Shown here: piece by piece, positions 43,847-52,667 of the stretch
Numbering within the stretch: position 1 is the stretch's first letter
Layout of the letters: each line of letters opens with the position of its first letter
Source: Variovorax paradoxus B4
GTDB lineage: Bacteria; Pseudomonadota; Gammaproteobacteria; Burkholderiales; Burkholderiaceae_C
Direction: 5' to 3'
Length of the DNA: 64,000 nucleotides
Assembly (NCBI RefSeq): GCF_000463015.1
Contig: NC_022247.1
Coordinates: 1,116,001 to 1,180,000, forward strand
Position numbers and translations under genes: made by a program
The notes under the pieces: generated by a model
Databases searched by the model: none
Told to the model about the DNA's origin: nothing
Seen by the model: the letters and a program-made list of their open reading frames with translations, nothing else

Positions 43847-44617
43847 GTGAAGTTCGAGGACCATGCACCCCCCGCGTCGCCCCCTCCGGGCGCCCATCCC
43901 TGCGAGGCCTGCGCGCTGCGCAGAATGGAAGCTTTCCTGCCGGTGTCGCCGGAAGAACTCAAGACCATCGAGTCCTTCAGAGCCGGTTCCCGCCGCGTTG
44001 CGGCCGGCGCCTCGATCATCGACGAGCACCGGCCGAGTTCCGAACTGTTCACGCTCTATGCGGGCTGGGCCTTTCGCTACAAGACGCTGAGCGACGGCCG
44101 GCGCCAGATCCTGAGTTTTCTGCTGCCCGGCGATTTCATCGGCCTGCAGGACGAGTTTGCCGACGGCCACACGCACGGCGTGGAGGCTGCAAGCGACACC
44201 ACGCTCTGCGTGTTCCCGCGCGGCAGGCTCTGGGAGCTGTTCCATGCCCAGCCGAAGCTCGGCTACGACATCACCTGGCTTGCCGCGCGCGAGGAAAAGC
44301 TGGTGGACGACAACCTGGTGACCACGGGCCGCCGCAATGCGGCCGAGCGCGTGGCCATGCTGCTGATGCACCTGTACCGCCGTGCCCAGCGCGTGGGCAT
44401 GGTGCGCGACGGCTGGGTCGAGTTTCCGTTCAACCAGCAGCACCTGGCCGATGCGCTGGGGCTGTCGCTGGTGCATACCAACAAGACGCTGCGCAGGCTG
44501 CAGAACCTGGGGCTCTACAAGCTCGACGGGGGCTGGCTGCGCATTCTCGAGCCTCGTGCGCTCGAAACGCTGGGGGATTATTTCGAGCGCCCGATGCGGC
44601 CGACACCGCTGATCTAG
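43847..44617 (+). CDS. Crp/Fnr family transcription regulator
   Basis: A 256-residue regulator with an N-terminal cyclic-nucleotide-binding fold (FLLPGDFIGLQDEF) and a C-terminal Crp-type winged helix (FNQQHLADALGLSLVHTNKTLRRLQNLGL). The N-terminus has CEACALRRM, two cysteines, but not the full Fnr set needed for a 4Fe-4S cluster, so oxygen sensing by cluster is doubtful. It starts with GTG at 43847. Its TAG stop is formed by the TA target of the IS630 insertion plus the first base of the element; without the IS the next base is also G, so the protein end is unchanged. Confidence 0.87.
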   Translation: MKFEDHAPPASPPPGAHPCEACALRRMEAFLPVSPEELKTIESFRAGSRRVAAGASIIDEHRPSSELFTLYAGWAFRYKTLSDGRRQILSFLLPGDFIGLQDEFADGHTHGVEAASDTTLCVFPRGRLWELFHAQPKLGYDITWLAAREEKLVDDNLVTTGRRNAAERVAMLLMHLYRRAQRVGMVRDGWVEFPFNQQHLADALGLSLVHTNKTLRRLQNLGLYKLDGGWLRILEPRALETLGDYFERPMRPTPLI

Positions 44618-45808
44618 TACATTGACACGTAAATAACAAAACATGAATACACTCCATCTATCCCCGTTGGGGTTACGAAGGAGTGCTCATGCGCCAGACC
44701 GAACTGCATTTGACCGAGAAGGATCGGGCGATCATCGAGGAGATTCGACGCAAGGGAATCCATCATTCGCGCGAAGTGAACCGGGCGCATGCGCTGTGGT
44801 GCCTGGATCGCGGGATTCCCGAGGCGCAGATCATGGACGTTCTGGGGATCGGACGCACCGCGCTGTGGCGCACCCGGTCGGCATACCTGCAAGGGGGCGT
44901 CGATCTGGCCGTGTTCGACGTTGCACGCTCGGGTCGGCCGCGACAGTACGACACCGATGCCGAGGCGCGCGTGACGGCACTGGCATGCTCGGCTGCGCCC
45001 GAGGGTCGCCAGCGCTGGACGATCGTCGAACTCGAACGTGCCGCGCGCCAGGAATTGGGCCTTGGCAACGTCAGTCGGGAAACCGTCCGGCGCATGCTAA
45101 AAAAAACGATCTCAAGCCCTGGCGACGGCTGATGTGGTGCATCGGCACGCTCACCGAAGAGTACCGCTGCCGCATGTACAACCTGCTCAAGCTGTACGCC
45201 AAACCGATGTGCGGCGACGAGCCCGTGATCTGCATCGACGAGAAGAGTCTGCAACTCGTTGCTCATAGCCGAGAGCCGTTGCCCATGGCGCCGGGCGAGG
45301 CGGCCAAGCTGGACTACGAATACGTGCGCAAGGGCACGACCAATCTGTTCGTGGCAGTCGAGCCCAAGGCGGGACAGCGCGTCGTCTCGGTCACCGATCA
45401 CCGGGGCAAGACAGACTTCGTCGGCTTCGTCCAGGCACTTCTCACCGACACTTATGCGACGGCACGCCGCGTTCACCTCGTGCTGGACAACCTGAACATT
45501 CACTTCAGGAAATGCTTCGACGATGTGTTGGGAGTGCGCGCGGCCAACACGCTGTTGCGCCGGGTGTGCTTTCACTACACGCCCAAGCACGCAAGTTGGC
45601 TCAACATGGCAGAAATCGAGATCGGCATCCTCACGCGCCAATGCCTGAACCGCCGCCTCCCCAGCCAGCAACTCCTGCGACGCGAAGTCGATGCCTGGCA
45701 AGCAGATCGAAACGCGCTGCGCCGAACCATCGAGTGGAAGTTCACTCGACAGGATGCAGATCACAAGCTCGGTCGTCATTACGTTTCGAAACTTACGTGT
45801 TGACGTAC
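44617..45808 (+). mobile_element. IS630 family insertion sequence
   Basis: A 1192-bp element with terminal inverted repeats GTACATTGACACGTAA (left) and GTACGTCAACACGTAA (right, as read inward), 13 of 16 identical, flanked by the TA duplication (44615-44616 and 45809-45810) expected of IS630. It carries one transposase gene in two frames joined by a run of eight A. It looks complete and recent. Confidence 0.9.
44689..45803 (+). CDS. IS630 family transposase (predicted -1 ribosomal frameshift)
   Basis: The first frame (from ATG 44689, GAAGGAG upstream) gives a helix-turn-helix region (EAQIMDVLGIGRTALWRTRSA) and reads through to CTAAAAAAAACG. At the eight A (45099-45106) a -1 slip enters the second frame KKNDLKPWRR, which has the DDE residues in VICIDEKS, HLVLDNLNIH and WLNMAEIEIG. 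The fused product is about 371 residues, normal for IS630. Such A-runs are a known slippery site in this family, so I read it as programmed slippage, though a simple indel cannot be excluded. Confidence 0.85.
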
Positions 45809-45833
45809 TAGTGGGGCGATGCCTTGGTGGCAT

Positions 45834-46703
45834 TCAGCGCGCGGCCACCAGCTGCCGCAGGTCGTCCTGGTAGGCCTGCAGCCGGCGCACGGCCTGCTCC
45901 CGCTGGCCGGCGCCGGTGGTGTTGTGCAGGGCCGCCAGGTTGCGGCAGCCTTCCTGCAGCAGGGCTCGCTGGTGATCGCGCCAGGGTCCGGGCAGCGGCG
46001 CCGCGATGCGCATCACGTAGGCATGGATGGCCGCGCGCGCTTCGGCCGCCGGGGGGCTGGTGGCGTTGAAGCCGCGCAGCAGTTGCAGCGTCTCCAGCTG
46101 GCGCTGGCGGCGCTCCGCGTCGGCCAGCCGCGGGTCGAACACCGATTGCGCCACCTGCCGCCGCAGCAGGTCGCGCTGCTCCGGAGTCAGCCGGCCGTAG
46201 AAATCCTCGAGGCGGTCGAGGAAGCGGTCGTAGCGCTTTTCCTGCACATCGGCGGCGCTGCGGTCGAGCCATTCCTTGCGGTAGTCGGCATTGTTCTTGG
46301 CGTACTTGCGCTCGAGCTGCTGCAGCTGCGCCTCGGTCAGGCTCAATGCCAGCTCGGTGCCCGCCGGCTCTGCGCGCTCGGTCACCGCCAGCAGGCGCTC
46401 GCGGATCTGGTCCGCCATGCGGCAGGCCTGGGCCGCGGTTGCGTCGCGCGGTGCCAGGGCCTCTGCTTCCCGCAGCAGGGCGACCACCCGCGGCAGCTCG
46501 TTCTGCCGGTGCCAGTTCAGCAATTGCGCGAGCTCGTCGCGCACCTTGGGCGTTTGCGAGCCGTCGAAATCGAGGTAGGTGTCGAGCCACCAATAGCTCA
46601 GCTCGGGAAGGTTGTTGTAGGCCAGCCTGACCGCGCTGCAGGCCGCGAGCGCAGCGGCCACCAGCAGCACGCCGATAATCCGCGCCAAGTTGGCGCAACG
46701 CAT
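45834..46703 (-). CDS. DUF6279 family lipoprotein
   Basis: About 289 residues with a lipoprotein signal (VLLVAAALAACSAV, lipobox AAC). The mature start SAVRLAYNNLPELSYWWLDTYLDFD is the hallmark of this family. The rest is helical and rich in Arg, Gln and Leu, with LTPEQRDLLRRQV typical of these lysozyme-inhibitor-like helical lipoproteins of unknown function. The start may also be ATG 46721, which would overlap the divergent glmU start. Its 3' end lies 25 bases from the IS630 element. Confidence 0.8.
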   Translation of the reverse strand: MRCANLARIIGVLLVAAALAACSAVRLAYNNLPELSYWWLDTYLDFDGSQTPKVRDELAQLLNWHRQNELPRVVALLREAEALAPRDATAAQACRMADQIRERLLAVTERAEPAGTELALSLTEAQLQQLERKYAKNNADYRKEWLDRSAADVQEKRYDRFLDRLEDFYGRLTPEQRDLLRRQVAQSVFDPRLADAERRQRQLETLQLLRGFNATSPPAAEARAAIHAYVMRIAAPLPGPWRDHQRALLQEGCRNLAALHNTTGAGQREQAVRRLQAYQDDLRQLVAAR

Positions 46704-46719
46704 TCGGGTACAAAGAAGC

Positions 46720-48150
46720 ATGAATCAGATTCCGCAGGACAACCAGGGACCGGTCGACGTCGTCATCATGGCGGCCGGCAAGGGCACGCGCATGAAAAGC
46801 AGGCTGCCCAAAGTGTTGCACCGTTTGGCCGGGCGCGCATTGCTCGGGCACGTGACCGATACCGCCGCGCGCATCGGTGCGCGCCATGTGGTCGTCGTCA
46901 CCGGTCACGGCGCGGCCGAGGTCGAGGCTGCCATGTCCGGCAGCGCCATCGGCGCCGCCTTGCAGTTCGCGCGGCAGGAGCCGCAGCTGGGCACCGGCCA
47001 CGCGGTGCAGCAGGCGGTTCCGCTCCTGCCGGACGACGGCACGGTGCTGGTGTTGTCGGGCGACGTGCCGTTGATCGGCGAGGAGACGCTGCGCGCGCTG
47101 ATTGCCGCCAGCGCGGGCCGGCGGCTGGCATTGCTGACCATCGAATTCGACGATCCCGCGGGCTACGGGCGCATCGTCCGCGCCGAAGGGCAGGCGGCGG
47201 GCGAAGTCATGGCCATCGTCGAGCAGAAGGATGCCACCGAGGCGCAGCGCGAAATCCGCGAGATCTACAGCGGCGTGATGGCCGTGCCCGCCGCCCGGCT
47301 CAAGGGCTGGCTCGCGCGGCTGGACAACCGCAACGCCCAGGGCGAGTACTACCTCACTGACATCGTCAAGCTTGCCGCGGCCGACGGCGTGCCCGTGGTC
47401 GCGCATGTCATCGCCGACGCGCTCCAGGTCGCCGGCATCAACAGCCCCGCGCAGCTGGCGGCGCTGGAGCGGGCCTGGCAGCTGCGGCAGGCCGATGCGC
47501 TGATGGCGCAAGGCGTGCGGCTTGCCGACCCGGCGCGCTTCGACCTGCGCGGCGCGCTGGCCTGCGAGGCCGACGTCGAGATCGACGTCAACTGCGTGTT
47601 CGAGGGCTCGGTGTTCCTGGGCGAAGGCGTGCGCATCGGCGCCAACTGCGTGATTGCCAATGCGCGCATCGAGGCGGGCGCGGTGATCCACCCGTTCACC
47701 CACATCGACGGCGAGAAGGCCGGCGTGACCGTGGGCGAAAGGTCGCTGGTCGGCCCCTTCGCGCGGCTGCGGCCCGGCGCGCAACTGGGCGCCGAGGTGC
47801 ACATCGGCAACTTCGTCGAGGTCAAGAACTCGACCCTGGCCGAGGGCGCCAAGGCCAATCACCTGGCCTACCTGGGCGACGCCAGCGTGGGCCGGCGCGT
47901 CAACTACGGCGCGGGCAGCATCACGGCCAACTACGACGGCGCCAACAAGCACCGCACCGTCATCGAGGACGACGTGCACGTGGGCAGCAACTGCGTGCTC
48001 GTGGCGCCGGTCACCATTGGCGCGGGCGGCACCATCGGGGGCGGCTCGACCGTGAACAAGTCCACCGAGCCCGGCGCGCTCACCGTGGCACGCGGCAAGC
48101 AGGTCAGCTTTGCGAACTGGAAGCGCCCGCAGAAACAGCCGAAGGCCTGA
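46720..48150 (+). CDS. glmU: Bifunctional UDP-GlcNAc pyrophosphorylase / GlcN-1-P acetyltransferase GlmU
   Basis: A 476-residue cytosolic enzyme making UDP-N-acetylglucosamine for peptidoglycan and LPS. The N-terminal uridyltransferase has VVIMAAGKGTRMKSRLPKVLH and LSGDVPLI. The C-terminal left-handed beta-helix shows hexapeptide repeats and the acetyltransferase site LGAEVHIGNFVEVKNS and NYGAGSITANYDGANKHRT. Full length. It is followed by lrp (convergent) and then glmS, the enzyme supplying glucosamine-6-phosphate for the same pathway. Confidence 0.97.
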   Translation: MNQIPQDNQGPVDVVIMAAGKGTRMKSRLPKVLHRLAGRALLGHVTDTAARIGARHVVVVTGHGAAEVEAAMSGSAIGAALQFARQEPQLGTGHAVQQAVPLLPDDGTVLVLSGDVPLIGEETLRALIAASAGRRLALLTIEFDDPAGYGRIVRAEGQAAGEVMAIVEQKDATEAQREIREIYSGVMAVPAARLKGWLARLDNRNAQGEYYLTDIVKLAAADGVPVVAHVIADALQVAGINSPAQLAALERAWQLRQADALMAQGVRLADPARFDLRGALACEADVEIDVNCVFEGSVFLGEGVRIGANCVIANARIEAGAVIHPFTHIDGEKAGVTVGERSLVGPFARLRPGAQLGAEVHIGNFVEVKNSTLAEGAKANHLAYLGDASVGRRVNYGAGSITANYDGANKHRTVIEDDVHVGSNCVLVAPVTIGAGGTIGGGSTVNKSTEPGALTVARGKQVSFANWKRPQKQPKA

Positions 48151-48171
48151 TCGAAGGGCGCCTGCGGCGCG

Positions 48172-48657
48172 TCAGGGCGTCAGCGGCACCCTGGGCTCGA
48201 ACTTCGCGCGCTTCAGGCTGAAGAAGGCCTTGACGTTGCGCACGTTGGCGTCGGCCGTGAACAGGCGCTGGGTCAGCGCGCCGTAGTCCGGCATGTCGCG
48301 CGCCGCCACCACCAGAACGAAGTCCGGCCCCGGCGAGACGCGCCAGCATTGCTGCACGGCGTCGTCGGCGATCACGCGGGCTTCGAAGGCATCGAGGGCC
48401 GCGGCGTCCTGCCGGTCCAGCGAGATCTCGACCACCGCCTGCAAGCCGTGGCCCAGCACCGCGGCGAGCCGATCGGGCGAGAGCAGCGCGACCTGGCGCT
48501 CGATCAACCCCTCCTGCCGCAGGCGATGAACGCGGCGCAGGCAGGTGGGCGGCGAGATGCCCAGGTCGGCCGCCAGCCGCTGGTTGGTCTGCGAAGCGTC
48601 GCGCTGGAGCGCATCGAGCAGGCGAAGGTCTATTGCATCCAGAGAAATGGATTCCAT
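48172..48657 (-). CDS. Lrp/AsnC family transcription regulator
   Basis: A 161-residue feast/famine regulator. The N-terminal helix-turn-helix ([40 protein letters not shown]) is followed by the RAM ligand-binding domain ([43 protein letters not shown]). ATG 48657 gives the usual N-terminus. It is divergent from glmS across 138 AT-rich bases with two inverted repeats, so autoregulation and control of glmS are plausible. Confidence 0.9.
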   Translation of the reverse strand: MESISLDAIDLRLLDALQRDASQTNQRLAADLGISPPTCLRRVHRLRQEGLIERQVALLSPDRLAAVLGHGLQAVVEISLDRQDAAALDAFEARVIADDAVQQCWRVSPGPDFVLVVAARDMPDYGALTQRLFTADANVRNVKAFFSLKRAKFEPRVPLTP

Positions 48658-48795
48658 ATTCAATTGGATTATGGAATAAAAATCCACTTCTCTGAAGTGA
48701 TGAAAGAAAAGTTCGAAATGAATGAAATTTCGAATGCATATTTTTTCAACTGCTTCCTACCATCGAGCCTCTTCTTCATTCAAAGGCAGCTCACC
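48658..48795. promoter_or_regulatory. AT-rich divergent lrp/glmS control region
   Basis: These 138 bases are far richer in A and T than the flanking genes. They contain a perfect 8-bp inverted repeat TTCGAAAT-7-ATTTCGAA (48712-48719 and 48727-48734) and a 6-bp one, CACTTC-TCT-GAAGTG (48685-48699), plus AATTGGATTATGGAAT near the lrp start. These are good candidate Lrp-type sites for lrp and glmS. Confidence 0.55.
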
Positions 48796-50676
48796 ATGTG
48801 CGGCATCGTCGGCGCAGCGTCCCATCGCAACATCGTTCCGGTCCTGGTCCAGGGCCTCCAGAGGCTCGAATACCGCGGCTACGACTCCTGCGGCGTGGCG
48901 GTCCATGCGGGCGGGCTCACGCGGGCGCGCACCACGTCGCGCGTAGCGGACCTCGTCACACAGGTGCGCGAAGACCATGTCGAAGGCCTGACGGGCATCG
49001 CCCACACGCGCTGGGCCACGCACGGCGCGCCCGCCGTGCACAACGCCCACCCGCACTTCAGCCATGGCCCCGGCGCCGATGCGCAAGGCGCGCGGCCGGG
49101 CCGCATCGCGCTGGTGCACAACGGCATCATCGAGAACCACGAACCCCTGCGCGCGGCGCTCGAAGCCAAGGGCTACGTGTTCGAGAGCCAGACCGACACC
49201 GAGGTCATCGCCCACCTCGTCGACAGCCTCTACGACGGCGACCTGTTCGAGGCCGTGAAGGCCGCGGTGCTGCAATTGCACGGCGCCTATGCCATTGCCG
49301 TGATGTGCCGCGACGAGCCGCAGCGCGTGGTGGGCGCGCGCGCGGGCTCGCCGCTGATCCTGGGCGCGGGCAAGGAGGGCGGCGAGAACTTCCTGGCGAG
49401 CGACGCCATGGCGCTGGCCGGCGTGACCGACCAGATCGTCTACCTCGAAGAAGGCGACGTGGTCGACCTGCAGCCCGGCAAGTACTGGATCGTCGACCGC
49501 AACCACAAGCCCGTGCAGCGCCAGGTGCGCACCGTGCAGGCGCACAGCGGCGCGGCCGAGCTCGGCCCGTACCGTCACTACATGCAGAAGGAAATCTTCG
49601 AGCAGCCGCGCGCCATCGGCGACACGCTCGAGGGCGTGGCCGGCATCGTGCCCGAGCTGTTCGACGGCATCGGGCAGGACGGCGCCACCGGCGCGAGCGC
49701 GCACCGCGTGTTCAAGGACATCGACAAGATCCTCATCCTGGCCTGCGGCACCAGCTACTACAGCGGCTGCACCGCCAAGTACTGGCTCGAGAGCATCGCG
49801 AAGATCTCGACGCAGGTCGAGATCGCGAGCGAGTACCGCTACCGCGATTCGGTGCCCGATCCGAAGACGCTGGTGGTCACCATCAGCCAGTCGGGCGAAA
49901 CGGCGGACACGCTGGCCGCCTTGAAGCACGCGCGGGAGCTCGGCATGGCGCAGACGCTGACCATCTGCAACGTGGCCACCAGCGCGATGGTGCGCGAATG
50001 CAAGCTGGCCTACATCACGCGAGCCGGGGTGGAAATTGGCGTGGCCTCGACCAAGGCCTTCACCACGCAGTTGGCCGGGTTGTTCCTGCTGACGCTCGCC
50101 ATCGCGCAGACCAAGGGCCACTTGAGCGAGGCCGACGAGACGCGCTACCTGAAGGAGATGCGCCATCTGCCCGTCGCGCTGCAATCGGTGCTCGCGCTGG
50201 AACCGCAGATCATCGGCTGGGCCGAAGACTTCGCGCGCAAGGACAACGCGCTCTTTCTCGGCCGCGGGCTGCACTATCCGATCGCGCTCGAAGGCGCGCT
50301 CAAGCTCAAGGAAGTGACCTACATCCACGCCGAGGCCTATGCCGCCGGCGAACTCAAGCACGGCCCGCTCGCGCTGGTCACCAGCGAGATGCCGGTGGTG
50401 GCCGTGGCGCCGAACGACACCCTGCTCGAAAAGCTCAAGAGCAACCTGCAGGAAGTGCGCGCGCGCGGCGGCGTGCTCTACGTGCTGGCCGACGGCGACA
50501 CAAAGATCAAGGGCAGCGAAGGCCTGCATGTGATCCGCATGCCCGAGCACTACGGCGCACTCTCGCCGCTGCTGCACGTGGTGCCGCTGCAATTGCTGGC
50601 CTACCACACGGCCTGCGCGCGGGGCACCGATGTCGACAAGCCGCGCAACCTGGCGAAGAGCGTGACGGTGGAGTGA
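48796..50676 (+). CDS. glmS: Glutamine-fructose-6-phosphate aminotransferase (isomerizing) GlmS
   Basis: A 626-residue enzyme making glucosamine-6-phosphate, the first step to UDP-GlcNAc. The N-terminal glutaminase starts MCGIVGAA with the nucleophile Cys at residue 2 after Met removal, with [11 protein letters not shown] and HTRWATHG. The two SIS isomerase domains have [18 protein letters not shown] and [18 protein letters not shown], and the chain ends [11 protein letters not shown]. Full length. No glmS ribozyme is expected or seen in the leader. Confidence 0.97.
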   Translation: MCGIVGAASHRNIVPVLVQGLQRLEYRGYDSCGVAVHAGGLTRARTTSRVADLVTQVREDHVEGLTGIAHTRWATHGAPAVHNAHPHFSHGPGADAQGARPGRIALVHNGIIENHEPLRAALEAKGYVFESQTDTEVIAHLVDSLYDGDLFEAVKAAVLQLHGAYAIAVMCRDEPQRVVGARAGSPLILGAGKEGGENFLASDAMALAGVTDQIVYLEEGDVVDLQPGKYWIVDRNHKPVQRQVRTVQAHSGAAELGPYRHYMQKEIFEQPRAIGDTLEGVAGIVPELFDGIGQDGATGASAHRVFKDIDKILILACGTSYYSGCTAKYWLESIAKISTQVEIASEYRYRDSVPDPKTLVVTISQSGETADTLAALKHARELGMAQTLTICNVATSAMVRECKLAYITRAGVEIGVASTKAFTTQLAGLFLLTLAIAQTKGHLSEADETRYLKEMRHLPVALQSVLALEPQIIGWAEDFARKDNALFLGRGLHYPIALEGALKLKEVTYIHAEAYAAGELKHGPLALVTSEMPVVAVAPNDTLLEKLKSNLQEVRARGGVLYVLADGDTKIKGSEGLHVIRMPEHYGALSPLLHVVPLQLLAYHTACARGTDVDKPRNLAKSVTVE

Positions 50677-50699
50677 TCGAAGGGGGATTTCGCCGACAG

Positions 50700-50746
50700 T
50701 TGTTCTTTGCCATTAATGTCTGAGACAGCGCATTAAAGTCCGAGAC
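50700..50746. repeat. Left copy of flanking direct repeat (IS-end-like)
   Basis: The 31 bases at 50700-50730 reappear at 52557-52587 with two mismatches. Inside the left copy a CATTAATGTCTGAGAC unit is followed 20 bp later by CATTAAAGTCCGAGAC. Iterated units of this kind are typical of IS21-like element ends. It lies 23 bases after glmS. No matching transposase remains. Confidence 0.6.
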
Positions 50747-50790
50747 ACGGTATTTCGTCGCGCATCTGGACAAATCCATCTATACCCTGC

Positions 50791-51018
50791 CTACAGGAGC
50801 GGGGGCGAGACGATGGGCTTCGCCGCCTCGCCAAGGATTGCGCCACAGCTGGCGGCTCCATCTGGTTGTTCGAGGAATTGGATGCCACGGCCGGAGATGA
50901 GAAAACGTATCGTCCCCTGCGGGATTGCAGCGAGCGGTTTGCCGAGGCAGTCGTGGCGTGGCGAGAAGGGCGCGGAGCCTTGCCTGGCCTGAAGCCCGGC
51001 GAGCTTCTTCGGCTGTAG
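50791..51018 (+). pseudogene. C-terminal fragment of an unrecognised protein
   Basis: An open frame with protein-like composition and no start reads RDDGLRRLAKDCATAGGSIW, then LFEELDATAGDEKTYRPLRD, and ends PGLKPGELLRL at a TAG (51016-51018). Upstream of about 50790 the frame loses its protein character. It appears to be the tail of a gene cut off when the repeat-flanked segment formed. I do not recognise the family. Confidence 0.4.
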
Positions 51019-51674
51019 GCATCTCCCTGCGGGCGCACCGGACGCATATTGGCTATTTTTTGCCCATCCCCCGATGAAGTTAAATAAGGCTGAAGTAGCA
51101 ATTTGGTCGTAACTCATTGGCGGCAGTTCGGTCGCGCCCTCGAGGCGACCGAGGCGCTTTCACTTTCGGGGGGCTGATGCGCTCGCACGCTCTTTCATCA
51201 ATTGCCGGTGTCCCATTGTCCCTCGTGCAGTTCAGGTCGCTGGCGACCACCAGTTCTTTGGTTCTCATCGAATCCAGCCTTTGAGAGGTGCTTCCAAGAA
51301 AAACAGATTTCGAGTTCTCCATGGAACCAGTCGCAGCACTTTGCTCTTTAAACAGAGAGGCTGTAGCGCGAGTCATTTCGGGGATTGGATGCCCAACATG
51401 GGTGTGCATGTGCCCCCGCATTTCATCTGTCGTTACGTAACGGCATTCATCGCCTTCTCGTATTGCGCCTTCAATTCTTGAAAATTACCGCAAAAATAAT
51501 TCTTATTTCTTCAAGTTGAGGCCTTCGCCGAGAAAAAACCGGTGGCACGAGTGTTGCGAATTGTTGGGAGATTGCGGATCAATTGTGAATTTTTCCTCTG
51601 TGAAAGCCGGAGGGGATTTTTACATTTCGCGGATTCCGTGACCGTTAACCAATTTCTCACAATCGCGCTGCCCC
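51019..51674. other. Low-GC region without a supported gene
   Basis: I see no convincing gene in these 656 bases. GC content is clearly lower than in the rest of the window, with AT-rich stretches near 51050-51110 and 51470-51620. A perfect palindrome CGTTACGTAACG lies near 51432-51443. The last 130 bases probably hold the promoter of the lipoprotein gene at 51675. A 113-codon open frame on the minus strand (51080-51421) has no recognisable features. Confidence 0.4.
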
Positions 51675-52496
51675 ATGAAAACGCTTGTTTCCCTGCTGGC
51701 TGCTGCAGCCCTTCTGGCTGGATGCGCCACGAACACGCCCGAGCCTGCGCCGCAGGTTCGCCACGACGCCACCCGGTCGATCACGAAGATCGAACTCGTC
51801 TACAACGCGCAGGACCAGCTGTCCGTGATGGATGGCGGCGGCTCCGCCATCGTGGGCTGGGCCGGGGTTTTCGGACCTGTAGGCACGCTGGTGGCCCTTG
51901 GCGTCGAGGTCGGCACCCGGGTGACGATGGCCAGCCGCATCGAGCGGCGCAGCAAGGAGTTCACGGCCGCCGTGAAAAACAGCGGGGCGATGCCGCTCAA
52001 CAGGCAATTCGCGGAGCAACTGGCGGCGCGCCTGCGGACCAGCGGCCGCGAAGTGAAGCTGACACCCGCTGCGCGCGTTGACGGCGAGCTCGCCCGGATG
52101 CAGGTACCTGGATTTCAGTCCACCCCCGGCTACAGCACATTGATCGTGCGGGTCACCACGACCTACGGAGCGCCCGACATGACATCGAGCTTCAGGCCCT
52201 TCGTGGCGATCGAGCAGTCGCTCCGGGACGAGCAGCAGGCCGTTCTCCACCAGACCACCCATACCTCCGACCTGGAGGAGCCGGCCTACCTGGCATACGA
52301 CGGCCTGCTGCAGGACACGGCGAAGGCCCAGGACGGCCTGCGGCAAGGGCTTTTCCGGATCGTCCAGCCGGCCTATGCCGGCATGTTCGGTGAAGACGCG
52401 CCGTCCGGTCTGCTCGGCGTCGACTATCCTGAGCGGCGTGTTGCCTCACGAAGGAATGTTACCGGGCCGCTGGTTGTCGTTCGGCCTCCTTTTTAG
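51675..52496 (+). CDS. Putative lipoprotein of unknown function
   Basis: A 273-residue protein with a lipoprotein signal (MKTLVSLLAAAALLAGCATN, Cys17). The mature chain has a Gly-rich hydrophobic segment (GGGSAIVGWAGVFGPVGTLVALGV, residues 53-76) and then an alternating beta/alpha region. I do not recognise a family. It lies inside the stretch bracketed by the 31-bp direct repeats, so it may have arrived with it; the last residues (VVVRPPF) run almost to the right repeat. Confidence 0.68.
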   Translation: MKTLVSLLAAAALLAGCATNTPEPAPQVRHDATRSITKIELVYNAQDQLSVMDGGGSAIVGWAGVFGPVGTLVALGVEVGTRVTMASRIERRSKEFTAAVKNSGAMPLNRQFAEQLAARLRTSGREVKLTPAARVDGELARMQVPGFQSTPGYSTLIVRVTTTYGAPDMTSSFRPFVAIEQSLRDEQQAVLHQTTHTSDLEEPAYLAYDGLLQDTAKAQDGLRQGLFRIVQPAYAGMFGEDAPSGLLGVDYPERRVASRRNVTGPLVVVRPPF

Positions 52497-52556
52497 TTCA
52501 TTGGCTATTAGCTCCGGCGGCCGCCTGGCAAGCGACTTGGTTCTGGGTGCACAGGA

Positions 52557-52587
52557 TTGTTCTTTGCCATGAATGTCCGAGACAGCG
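52557..52587. repeat. Right copy of flanking direct repeat
   Basis: It matches 29 of the 31 bases at 50700-50730, in the same orientation, and contains CATGAATGTCCGAGAC. It lies between the lipoprotein gene and the LAL regulator gene. The second internal unit of the left copy is missing here. Confidence 0.6.
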
Positions 52588-52667
52588 ACCTCGGCCAGAT
52601 CGTTCGCATCATCGCCGTCAACCGTCGCCCAGGCCGGCAAACCGCGCAGCGGAGGCAACGCGAAGTC

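Noticed and set aside
43847-44617. True oxygen-sensing Fnr
   Set aside because: Only two N-terminal cysteines (CEAC) are present and the full four-cysteine set could not be found.
51080-51421. 113-codon open frame on the minus strand in the low-GC region
   Set aside because: No ribosome site, no domain-like pattern, and composition consistent with chance.
50700-52587. Possible Tn7-type insertion downstream of glmS
   Set aside because: No tns genes and no Tn7-like ends were seen. The repeats look like IS ends instead.
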